DNA from: DAIDKA01 sp963708865 | Lineage (GTDB): Bacteria > Pseudomonadota > Gammaproteobacteria > Steroidobacterales > Steroidobacteraceae | Assembly: GCA_963708865.1 (NCBI GenBank) | Contig: CAVPUC010000004.1 | Coordinates: 496,001-560,000 of the forward strand | Direction of reading: 5' to 3' | Length of the DNA stretch: 64,000 nucleotides | Shown: one piece after another, positions 27,235 to 35,536 of the stretch | How positions within the stretch are numbered: the first letter of the stretch is position 1 | Layout: the number at the start of each line of letters is the position of its first letter | Translations under genes and position numbers: made by a program | Notes under the pieces: generated by a model | What the model saw: the letters and a program-made list of their open reading frames with translations, nothing else | What the model was told of the DNA's origin: nothing | Databases searched by the model: none

Positions 27235-28132
27235 TCAAGACGCCGCACCGGAGCTCAGCGCGATGAAGTCCTGGATGCGCTCACCGAGGTAAGTGTCGGG
27301 CGTGTTCAGATGCATGGTGGACGAGAGGTGATTGTGCCCCGTCATGTGCACGAAGAACGGCAGGCGGCCATGGTGCTGCAGGTACTGGTCGAGCAGCACC
27401 AGCGTCTGACGCTGGAATTCCGGCGGATCCATCTCCGTCAGCACCAGGAGCAGCGGGATCTTCGTGTGCGTCAGGCCCTGTAGCGTCGATCCGGCGACAT
27501 AGTTGGCCTCGATCATGGCCAAAGTACGCAATCTTCAAGTCCGACCCGGGGGCCGTCACCATGTCATAGAGGCCCGAGAGCAGCACCAGGCCCGCCACCC
27601 CCGCATCCTCGCCGGCATGGAACCGTGCATTGACGGCGTAGGCGCCGGCATGCGCCGCGCCCGCCGAGGTCCCCATCAGGTAGATTCGCGCCGGGTCGCC
27701 GCCGTGCTGCGCAATATGGGTGCGCACCCAGGCGACGGCGGCGCCAACATCCATCGCACCCGCCGGCCAGGGGTGCTGCGGGGCAAGGCGGTAGGTCATG
27801 TTCACGCCCAGCATGCCGTGGCGCACCGCCCACAACGCGACGTTGTCCTGGTAGGGAGATCCGGGCCGATGCTTGTCGCCGGCGACAAATCCGCCGCCGT
27901 GCACGAACAGCAGCACGGGCCGCGGCAAGCCGCTGGCCGCCGGCTCAAACACGTCCAGCAGGTGGCGCGGGTCGGCACCGTAAGCCTGGTCGCGGGACAC
28001 CTTCACGCCCTGGTAAGGCTCCCGTTCGTGCTCCGGGCCGTACAGCTTCGCCGTGCCTTCGATGGCGGGCGGAGTGATTTCATTGCCGAGGGCGCGGATT
28101 TTGGCCGCCATGGCGAAGATATCCAGTGACAT
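27235..28132 (-). CDS. alpha/beta hydrolase (esterase/lipase HSL-like), one +1 break
   Basis: A cytoplasmic esterase of about 298 residues after removing one base near 27511. It has the oxyanion-hole motif FVHGGGFVAGD, the nucleophile elbow MGTSAGAAH (Ser), and the catalytic-type histidine in MTGHNHLSS. Before the break the frame reads DLKIAYFGHD; after it EANYVAGSTLQGLTHTKIPLLL. First gene of the minus-strand run that continues through the ferritin-like fusion to 20.9 kb. ATG at 28132 begins MSLDIFAMAAKIRAL. Confidence 0.8.
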
Positions 28133-28235
28133 GCGTGAACCTCTGCTGATGGGGAGCGCGGTGAAGGGGGCAGCTTAGCGCTGTCGCGGGAACAGGTGTG
28201 CAGCGGCGAGCCGGCTCGTGCCAATATCCGTCGGC

Positions 28236-28779
28236 ATGAACTTCTGCGACCAGTGCGGTAAAGCGGTGGAATTTCGCATCCCGCCGGGCGATCACCTGCC
28301 GCGGTACGTGTGCCCCCATTGCGGCACCATCCACTATCAGAACCCGCAGGATCATCGCCGGCTGCGTTCCCGATCACGCGGGGCGCATTCTGCTGTGCCG
28401 GCGGGCCATTGAGCCACGGCTGGGCTATTGGACCTTTCCGGCCGGCTTCATGGAGAACCAGGAGACGGTGCAGCAGGCCGCCGCCCGCGAGGCGCTGGAG
28501 GAGGCCCACGCCCACGTCCAGATCGGGTCGCTGCTGGCGATCGTGCACGTGCTCGAGGCCCACCAGGTGCATATGTTCTTCCGCGCCATCCTGCCGAAGG
28601 CCGAATTCGCCATTGCGCCCGAAAGCCTGGAGGTGGGGCTGTTCGCGGAAGGTGAGATTCCCTGGGACAATATCGCCTTTCCCAGCATCGAATTCGCCCT
28701 GCGACGCTACTTTTCCGACCGCGCCGCCGGACGTGAGGCGCACCATTTCACCACCGCCGAGCGGCGCCCCCGGATGTGA
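28236..28779 (+). CDS. NUDIX hydrolase with N-terminal zinc ribbon, one +1 break
   Basis: A 180-residue NUDIX pyrophosphohydrolase. The zinc ribbon FCDQCGKAVEF...YVCPHCGTIHYQNP is followed by the Nudix box GFMENQETVQQAAAREALEEA, matching GX5EX7REUXEEXGU except at the final G/U. Removing one base near 28347 joins YQNP to RIIAGCVPDHAGRILLCRR. The zinc-ribbon layout resembles NudC-like and related hydrolases. ATG at 28236 is the first sensible start, divergent from the esterase with about 100 bp between. Confidence 0.8.
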
Positions 28780-28870
28780 GCGGGCTTCACGCACCGGTGC
28801 GGTGCGTGGCAGAATAACGGGTTCGGACGCGTCGGATACGCGTGCAAATCATCTGTGTCGGGGATAGCCA

Positions 28871-29194
28871 ATGACCTTTGTCGTGACTGAGAGCTGCATC
28901 AAGTGCAAATACACCGACTGCGTGGAGGTGTGCCCCGTGGATTGTTTCCACGTCGGTCCGAATTTCCTGGTGATCGACCCCGATGAATGCATCGACTGCA
29001 CCCTGTGCGAGCCGGAGTGCCCGGTTGAGGCCATCTTCTCCGAGGAGGAGCTGCCGGCCGGCCAGGAGTCGTTCAAGGCCCTGAACGCCGAACTCGCCAA
29101 GAAGTGGCCGGTGCTGGCGGAGAAGATCGCCGCGCCGCCCGATGCCAAGGAGTGGGAAGGCAAGCCCGGCAAGCGCGAGCTGCTGGAGCGCTAG
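28871..29194 (+). CDS. fdxA: 7Fe ferredoxin FdxA
   Basis: A 107-residue ferredoxin carrying one 3Fe-4S and one 4Fe-4S cluster: MTFVVTESCIKCKYTDCVEVCPVDCF, then the second cluster set CIDCTLCEPECPVEAIF. Length and the long C-terminal extension match the Azotobacter/Pseudomonas FdxA type. It carries low-potential electrons in the cytoplasm. Stands alone between the NUDIX gene and convergent dsbC. Confidence 0.93.
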   Translation: MTFVVTESCIKCKYTDCVEVCPVDCFHVGPNFLVIDPDECIDCTLCEPECPVEAIFSEEELPAGQESFKALNAELAKKWPVLAEKIAAPPDAKEWEGKPGKRELLER

Positions 29195-29226
29195 CCTCGG
29201 AACCGGCTGAGCGTACCGCCGCCGCT

Positions 29227-30008
29227 TCAGCGATCGACGCCTTTGAGTGCCTGAACCAGATCCGGCGGCGACAGATAGCCCGACACCATCTCGCCATCGC
29301 CGAGGATCAGCGTCGGGGTTCCCTGCAGGTTGAAATCCTGGCCCAGCTGATATTCCTTCGCCACCGGGTTGTTCGGGCAGATTTTGTTCGGCAGGCTTTT
29401 GCCGAGCTTCGCTTCGGTGAGGGCGGTCTTGCGATCCGTCGCGCACCAGACCTGCTCGGCCTTGCTCCAGGAGGCGGTGTTCGGGCCGCTGCGCGGGTAG
29501 GCGATGTAGCGCACCTTGATGCCCAGCTTGTTGTAGTCACTGATCTGGCTATGCAGCTTGCGACAGTAGGCGCAGTCCATGTCCGTGAACACCGTGATGG
29601 TGTGCTTGACCGTCTGGGGCCCGAACACCACCATCTGCGCTTCCGGAATGGCCGCGAGCATTTTCAGGCGCGCGTCGCGCCGCCGCACCTCGGTCAGATT
29701 ATTGTTCGAACCCGTCTCGTACAGGTCGCCCAGGATGGCGTACTTGCCATCGCGGCGACACGTAGGCGGCATCCGTGCCACGCAGCAATTCATAAATGCC
29801 CGGAATCGGGCGTGGCATGCAGGTCCTCGGGTTTCACGCCCTGCATCTTTGCCGCGATGGCAACTCTGGGATCGGTGGCCGTCATGGCTGGGGCGGGTGC
29901 CGCTGGGCTGGCCACCGGCACCGGCGTTGGCGCGGGCGTGGCGGCGAACAGCAGGGGCGCCGCACACAAGGTCGCGACGAAAAACAGGATTGGACTGCGG
30001 AATTCCAT
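29227..30008 (-). CDS. dsbC: thiol:disulfide interchange protein DsbC, two +1 breaks
   Basis: A periplasmic disulfide isomerase of 259 residues once single bases near 29807 and 29755 are removed. Signal peptide MEFRSPILFFVATLCAAPLLFA and an Ala/Pro-rich linker precede the dimerisation region (VKPEDLHATP, PGIYELLRGTDAAYVS). The thioredoxin-like domain has the active site TDMDCAYCRKLH (CxxC = CAYC) and the cis-proline region LQGTPTLILGDG. It lies 64 bp downstream of xerD, the order seen in many gammaproteobacteria. Confidence 0.87.
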
Positions 30009-30072
30009 GGCGGTCGGCCTCGACGGGCACGTCGCCCGTACTGTTGCACCGATAGTAGCAGAGGCCTGCGGA

Positions 30073-31014
30073 TCAGCCGCGCGGATGATGCTGCTGATGC
30101 AGTTCCTTCATGCGCTCGCGGGCGACGTGGGTGTAGATCTGCGTGGTCGACAGATCGCTGTGACCGAGCAGCATCTGCACCACGCGCAGGTCCGCGCCGT
30201 GATTCAGCAGGTGCGTGGCGAAGGCATGGCGCAACGTGTGCGGGGAAAGGTCCCGGTCGACGCCCGCCTTGCGGGCATAGCGCTTGATGATGTGCCAGAA
30301 CGCCTGGCGGGTCATGCGATCCCCACGGCGGGTGGGGAACAGGTAATCGGTCTGGCGCTCGAGCAGGATCTCCCCGCGCGCGGCGCGGGCGAACTCGTTC
30401 AGCCAGCGCACCGCCTCTTCTCCCAGGGGAATCAGGCGCTCGCGGTTGCCCTTGCCCATGATGCGGATGACGCCCTGGTTCAAGTTCACTTGCGAATACC
30501 GCAGGTTCACCAGCTCCGAGACGCGCAAGCCCGTGGCATACAGCACCTCGAGCATGGTGCGATCGCGGTTACCCAAAGGATCGCCGACTGCCGGCGCGCC
30601 CAGCAGGGATTCGACTTCCTCTTCGGTCAACGACTTCGGCAGGGAGCGGCCGATCTTCGGCATGGCTATCTGGGCGGTCGGGTCATCGCGGATGACGGCC
30701 TCGCGCATCAGATAGCGGAAAAAACGGCGAAAGCTCGACAGCTGTCGCGCCGTGGAGCGCGGTCGTGCGCCGTGCTCGACCCGCGCCGCGATGAAATCCT
30801 GCAGGTCGGACTTGGTGGTCCGGGACATCTGGATGCCACGCTCTCCGAGCCACCGCGACAAGGCGGTGAGGTCGGCGCGATAGGCCGCCAGGGTATTGGC
30901 CGACAGGCCGCGTTCCATCCACACGGCGTCCAGAAATCTGGCGACGGCCGGGTCTGCGGGTTCTGGCGCGGTCGCCGCAAGAGCTGTAGCGTGCTTGGAC
31001 AAGGTCGGCCTCAC
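30073..31014 (-). CDS. xerD: site-specific tyrosine recombinase XerD
   Basis: A 313-residue recombinase that resolves chromosome dimers at dif with XerC under FtsK control. The N-terminal SAM-like domain is followed by the catalytic set: Arg in YATGLRVSELV, Lys in GKGNRERLI, HTLRHAFATHLL (His-Leu-Leu-Arg-His), LLGHSDLSTTQIY with the His and the Tyr nucleophile. A start further in (the family usually begins near residue 15-20) is possible. Intact. Precedes dsbC. Confidence 0.94.
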   Translation of the reverse strand: MRPTLSKHATALAATAPEPADPAVARFLDAVWMERGLSANTLAAYRADLTALSRWLGERGIQMSRTTKSDLQDFIAARVEHGARPRSTARQLSSFRRFFRYLMREAVIRDDPTAQIAMPKIGRSLPKSLTEEEVESLLGAPAVGDPLGNRDRTMLEVLYATGLRVSELVNLRYSQVNLNQGVIRIMGKGNRERLIPLGEEAVRWLNEFARAARGEILLERQTDYLFPTRRGDRMTRQAFWHIIKRYARKAGVDRDLSPHTLRHAFATHLLNHGADLRVVQMLLGHSDLSTTQIYTHVARERMKELHQQHHPRG

Positions 31015-31132
31015 TTGGAACGTCGTGCCTGCCGTGCGCGACCTGGGGGGCTTTGAGCCTCCCGGGGCCTTTTCGGCGTCTGCACGGAGTATGCGGAGGG
31101 GCGGCGCTGATCCGGAGTGACCATTATCACAA

Positions 31133-31141
31133 CTATTGACC
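31133..31141 (-). promoter_or_regulatory. possible extended -10 element upstream of xerD
   Basis: On the minus strand TGTGATAAT matches an extended -10 (TGn plus GATAAT), about 120 bp before the xerD start. The -35 region is poor. The rest of the 31.02-31.25 kb gap holds a GC-rich imperfect hairpin (about 31045-31065) in the xerD leader and no gene on either strand. Confidence 0.3.
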
Positions 31142-31254
31142 CGGTATTACATAAAGAGAACCAGTTCACACAAAACGGCTGGCGATTATTTTCCACTAGA
31201 CCTGTGGCGAAACCGGCGAAAAAACCCCTGATTGCTCCTACGCTTACGCCATAG

Positions 31255-31980
31255 ATGCGCCTGATAGCCCACATCCTGTACGGCCTGTACGCCGCCCTGC
31301 TGTTTGCGTGCCTCAGTTTGGGGGCGCTGCTCGGCATGTCATTACTGCCCGGCCTCAGCAGACGCCGCAGGGTGGCCCGTGGCGCCGCTCGGGCCTTCCT
31401 GCGGCTGGCCGGAATGCCGCTGACGGTGGCGGGGCTGGAGCGGCTGCCCGAAGGCCCTTGCGTCCTGGTGGCCAATCACGCCAGTTATCTCGACGGCGTG
31501 GCCTTCATGGCAGCGCTGCCGCCGCGGTTCGAATTCGTCATCAAGCGCGAGATGGCCTCGGTGCCGCTGGCGGGCTTTCTGCTGAGCCGGATTGGCTCGC
31601 AGTTCATGGCGCGTGACAAGACCGGCCAGACCACCAAGGATGCCCGACGCGTCATGCGCAGTGCCGAACTCGGCCAATCATTGGTATTTTTCCCGGAAGG
31701 CACGTTCAGCGAGGAGCCGGGATTGCTGAAGTTTCACTTCGGCGCCTTTGCCACCGCGTACCGCGCCGGCTGTCCGGTGGTTCCGGCCATCATCCACGGA
31801 TCGCGCCTGGCGCTGTCGCCGCGCGGCGGATTGCCGCACGCCACGCCGCTGCGGATCGAGATCCTGGATCCGGTCACGGCCGCTTCGCTGACGGGCACCG
31901 AAGCGGTTGCCTCACTGTGCCGCCAGGCGCGCAATGCCATACTTGGCAAGCTCGAGGAACCGGACCGGGAGGCCGCCTGA
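31255..31980 (+). CDS. plsC: 1-acyl-sn-glycerol-3-phosphate acyltransferase (PlsC family)
   Basis: A 241-residue membrane acyltransferase of glycerophospholipid synthesis. An N-terminal hydrophobic segment (LYGLYAALLFACLSLGALLG) precedes the catalytic NHASYLD (HX4D) and the FPEGTFSEEPGLLKF motif; VVPAIIHGS is the later conserved block. Its stop is immediately followed by the ATG of the next gene, so the two are co-translated. Paralogues of PlsC with other acceptors cannot be ruled out. Confidence 0.87.
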   Translation: MRLIAHILYGLYAALLFACLSLGALLGMSLLPGLSRRRRVARGAARAFLRLAGMPLTVAGLERLPEGPCVLVANHASYLDGVAFMAALPPRFEFVIKREMASVPLAGFLLSRIGSQFMARDKTGQTTKDARRVMRSAELGQSLVFFPEGTFSEEPGLLKFHFGAFATAYRAGCPVVPAIIHGSRLALSPRGGLPHATPLRIEILDPVTAASLTGTEAVASLCRQARNAILGKLEEPDREAA

Positions 31981-32750
31981 ATGAATCTCAATGAAGTGCG
32001 CGCAGTCATCACCGGTGGCGCATCGGGCCTGGGCTTCGCGGTCGCGGAACTGCTGATCGCCAGCGGCGGCAAGGTCACGCTGCTCGATATCCAGGATGCG
32101 CAGGGCCAGAAGGCAGCGCAGTCCCTGGGCGCCGGCGGCCAGATACCAACGCTGCGATGTCAGCTCCGAGAGCAGCGTCGATGCCGCCATGGCCGGCTGC
32201 GGCGAAATTCATGGGCGGCCTGAACGTGCTCGTGAACTGCGCCGGCATCGGCAGCGCGGGCCGCATCCTCGGCCGCAACGGGCCGATTCCAATGGAGCAG
32301 TTCACCCGCACCATCCAGATCAACCTGGTCGGCACCTTCATGTGCGACCGCGCGGCCGCCGTGCTCATGCAACACAACGCCCCCGGCCCGGACGGTGAGC
32401 GCGGCGTGCTGATCCACACCTCCTCCGTTGCCGCCTTCGAAGGCCAGATCGGCCAGGCCGCGTATACGGCGACCAAGGCAGCCGTTGCCGCCATGACCCT
32501 GCCCATCGCACGGGAGCTCGCCATGTTCGGCATCCGCTGCGTCGCCATCGCGCCGGGCATCTTTCATACCCCGATGCTGGCCGGCATGCCGCCCGAAGTG
32601 CAGGAGTCACTGGGCAAGCAGATTCCCTTCCCCTCCCGTCTGGGCAAGCCTGCGGAGTTCGCGGCACTGGCTGCCAGCATCATCACCAATCCGATGCTCA
32701 ACGGCACCACCATCCGTCTGGATGGTGCGATTCGCATGCAACCCAAGTAA
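31981..32750 (+). CDS. SDR-family 3-hydroxyacyl-CoA dehydrogenase (HSD10-like), two +1 breaks
   Basis: A short-chain dehydrogenase resembling type II 3-hydroxyacyl-CoA dehydrogenase (HSD17B10). Two single-base removals (about 32140 and 32195) give 255 residues, exactly the family length. NAD-binding GGASGLG, the NCAGIG block, catalytic Ser in HTSSVAAF and the YTATK motif are intact, followed by APGIFHTPML and LNGTTIRLDGAIRM. Starts directly at the plsC stop. Likely acts in fatty-acid or branched-chain amino acid oxidation, feeding the ETF pathway encoded next. Confidence 0.85.
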
Positions 32751-32768
32751 GCCCGCTACAATCACTGC

Positions 32769-34368
32769 ATGAGCAGAGACGTTCTTGAGTACGACGCCGT
32801 CATTGTCGGAGCCGGTCCCGCGGGTCTCGCCTGCGCCATCCGCCTGAAACAACTGCGGCCTGCGCTGAACCTCTGCGTGCTGGAAAAAGGCGCCACGGTC
32901 GGCGCGCACTCCCTGTCCGGTGCGGTGATCGAACCTGGACCCTTAGACGCGCTGCTGCCCGACTGGCGCAAGAGTCCCCCCGGCATCTGCGTTCCCGCCA
33001 CCCGCGATGAGTTCCGGCTGCTGACGCGCGGCGGCAGCATTCGTCTGCCCACCCGGCCGCATCTGAACAACCACGGCAATTTCATCGTGTCGCTGGGACT
33101 GCTGACGGCGTGGCTCGGGCAGCGAGGCCGAAGCCCTTGGAGTCGATGTGTTCCCGGGATTCGCGGCGGCCGAGCCGTTGTTTGATGAACAGGGCGCCGT
33201 GGCCGGCGTGCAGATTGGCGATATGGGACTGACGAAGTCCGGTGAGCCCGGACCCCACTACTCCGCCGGCCCGGAAGTGCGCGCGCCGCTGACCTTCATC
33301 GCCGAGGGCGCGCGCGGCAGCCTCGCCAAGGTGCTGACCAAACGCTTTGCACTCGATGCCCGATCCGGACCGCAGACCTACGGATTGGGGATGAAGGAGC
33401 TGTGGCAGCTGCCCAAGGGTCGGGTCGAACCTGGCTTGATCCAGCACAGCGTCGGCTGGCCGCTGGATGCGGCCACCTATGGCGGCAGCTTCCTCTATCA
33501 CCTGGACCAGGATCGCGTGTATGTGGGCTTCGTCGCCGGGCTCGATTACACCGATCCGAACTTCATGCCGTTTGAAGCCTTCCAACAATTCAAGAACCAT
33601 CCAACCATCCGGCCGTTGCTGGAAGGTGGTGAGATTCTGGCCGCCGGCGCGCGCAGCATCGCCGCGGGCGGCTGGCAGTCGATTCCCCAGCTGGCAATGC
33701 CCGGCGCGGTGCTGATCGGCGATACCGCGGGTGGCCTCAACGTGCCGAAGATCAAGGGTGTGCATCAGGCCATTCGATCCGGTGCGCTCGCGGCCGAAGA
33801 GTTTGTCCAGACCGGCTCCATGCAGGGCTTCGAGGCACGCTGGCGAGCATCTGCCGGCGGCCAGGAATTGAAGGCGGTGCGCAACATCAAGCCCGCGTTC
33901 AAACGCGGACTGTGGGTGGGCCTCGCCAATGCCGCTCTCGAGACAGTGACTGGCGGCCACTCCCCGTGGACGCTCAAGCACCAGTCGGACCAAGAGCGGC
34001 TGCACACGCTTCAGGAGCAGCCGGCGGTGGATCGGCATTGGGGCGAGCGCACCCTGCCACCGCGCGACCGACTGGCCTCGGTGTTCTTCGCCGCGACCAC
34101 CCATGATGAATCGCAACCCGTGCACCTGAAGGTCCGCGACCCTTCCCTCTGCGCCGACCGCTGCGCCAAGGAATTCGGCAATCCGTGTCAGCGCTTCTGC
34201 CCCGCGAATGTGTACGAGATGGTCGAGGATGGTCAGGGTGGCCGGCGGCTGCAGATCAACGCCGCCAACTGCGTGCATTGCAAGGCCTGCGACATCAAGG
34301 ATCCGTACGGCGTCATCGACTGGACCACCCCCGAAGGCGGTTCAGGACCCAACTACCAGGCGCTTTAG
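32769..34368 (+). CDS. electron transfer flavoprotein-ubiquinone oxidoreductase, one +1 break
   Basis: ETF-QO passes electrons from ETF (acyl-CoA and amino acid dehydrogenases) to ubiquinone at the inner membrane. The FAD-binding VIVGAGPAGLACAIRLK opens the protein. Removing a base in the GGG run near 33119 joins TAWLG to SEAEALGVDVFPGFAAAE, giving 532 residues. The middle carries HQAIRSGALAAEEF. The C-terminal 4Fe-4S ligands are in CADRCAKEFGNPCQRFCPANVYE and NCVHCKACDIKDP. It begins 18 bp after the SDR gene. Confidence 0.93.
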
Positions 34369-34377
34369 TAACCCTCC

Positions 34378-35502
34378 GTGTCGCGAATGAGGCTGGAACA
34401 ATGGGAGGGCCTGCAGGAGCTCTACCGCCGGGAGCTGCGCGACAACGGCTACCAGTCGGATCCCGCGCAACTCACCGCCGTCGCCGCGTTATCTGATCTG
34501 CGCCAGCGCCTGATCCGCCGCCATCGCGCCGCCAGCAAGGGGCTGGCGGTGCTGCGTGCGCTCGCAAGACTCAAAGCGCGGCCCGCGGAGACGGGCCTGT
34601 ATCTGTGGGGCGGCGTCGGCCGCGGCAAGACCTGGCTCATGGACATGTTCTTCGACAGCCTGCCCTTCACCCAGAAACGGCGCCGCCACTTTCATCGCTT
34701 CATGCAGGACGTGCATGCCGGACTTAAGGAAAACGCCGGGCATCCGTCACCGCTTGCGCGGGTGGCCGACACGCTTGCGGCGCGCGTGGAGGTGCTGTGT
34801 TTCGATGAGTTCCAGGTCAGCGACATTGCCGATGCCATGATCCTGGGCACGTTGCTCGCCGCGTTGTTCGAGCGGGGTGTCACCCTGGTCGCGACATCCA
34901 ATTCACCGCCCGAGGAGTTGTATCGCGATGGTCTGCAGCGACAGCGGTTCCTGCCGGCCATCGATGAGATTCAGCAGCACACCCGGGTGCTTGCCGTGGA
35001 CGGCGGCACCGATTACCGGTTGCGGCGGCTGACACGCGCCGGCACCTATCTGCTGACCAGCTCTGCGGGCGCCGAGGCGCGGCTCGCGGGGCTTTTCCGA
35101 GGACTGACCCACGGCACGGTTGCTAAGCCGGGCGAGATCCAGATCGCCGGTCGCAAGATCGCCGCCACCGCCATCAGCCCGCAAGCCATCTGGTTTGAAT
35201 TCGATGCCCTGTGCGAGGGACCGCGCAGCGTCGAGGATTACATCGAAGTGGCGCGCACTTGGCCCACGGTGCTGGTCGCGCATGTCCCGGTACTCACGGC
35301 GGCCCACGATGATGCGGCACGTCGATTCATCGCGCTCGTCGACGAACTGTATGACCGCCGCGTGAATCTGGTGATGACTGCCGCCGCGCCGCTGTTGCAG
35401 CTTTACCAAGGCGAGCGGCTGCAATTTGAATTCCAGCGTGTCCTCAGTCGGCTCAACGAAATGCAGACCCCGGAATATCTGTCGCAGGCCCACCGGCCCT
35501 GA
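34378..35502 (+). CDS. zapE: cell division ATPase ZapE (AFG1-like)
   Basis: A 374-residue AFG1/LACE1-type ATPase. In E. coli ZapE destabilises FtsZ polymers in the late divisome. The Walker A is GLYLWGGVGRGKTWLMDMFF, Walker B LCFDEFQVSDIADA, and sensor region TLVATSNSPPEELYRDGLQRQRFLPAI. The GTG start at 34378 is 9 bp after the ETF-QO stop. Intact. Confidence 0.9.
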   Translation: MSRMRLEQWEGLQELYRRELRDNGYQSDPAQLTAVAALSDLRQRLIRRHRAASKGLAVLRALARLKARPAETGLYLWGGVGRGKTWLMDMFFDSLPFTQKRRRHFHRFMQDVHAGLKENAGHPSPLARVADTLAARVEVLCFDEFQVSDIADAMILGTLLAALFERGVTLVATSNSPPEELYRDGLQRQRFLPAIDEIQQHTRVLAVDGGTDYRLRRLTRAGTYLLTSSAGAEARLAGLFRGLTHGTVAKPGEIQIAGRKIAATAISPQAIWFEFDALCEGPRSVEDYIEVARTWPTVLVAHVPVLTAAHDDAARRFIALVDELYDRRVNLVMTAAAPLLQLYQGERLQFEFQRVLSRLNEMQTPEYLSQAHRP

Positions 35503-35536
35503 TCCATCCGCATCGCCCGGGGGTATACTGCGCACC

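Noticed and set aside
31011..31475. A 154-residue minus-strand frame over the xerD leader and plsC start
   Set aside because: Low-complexity Arg/Pro-rich translation overlapping two real genes, with no conserved motif.
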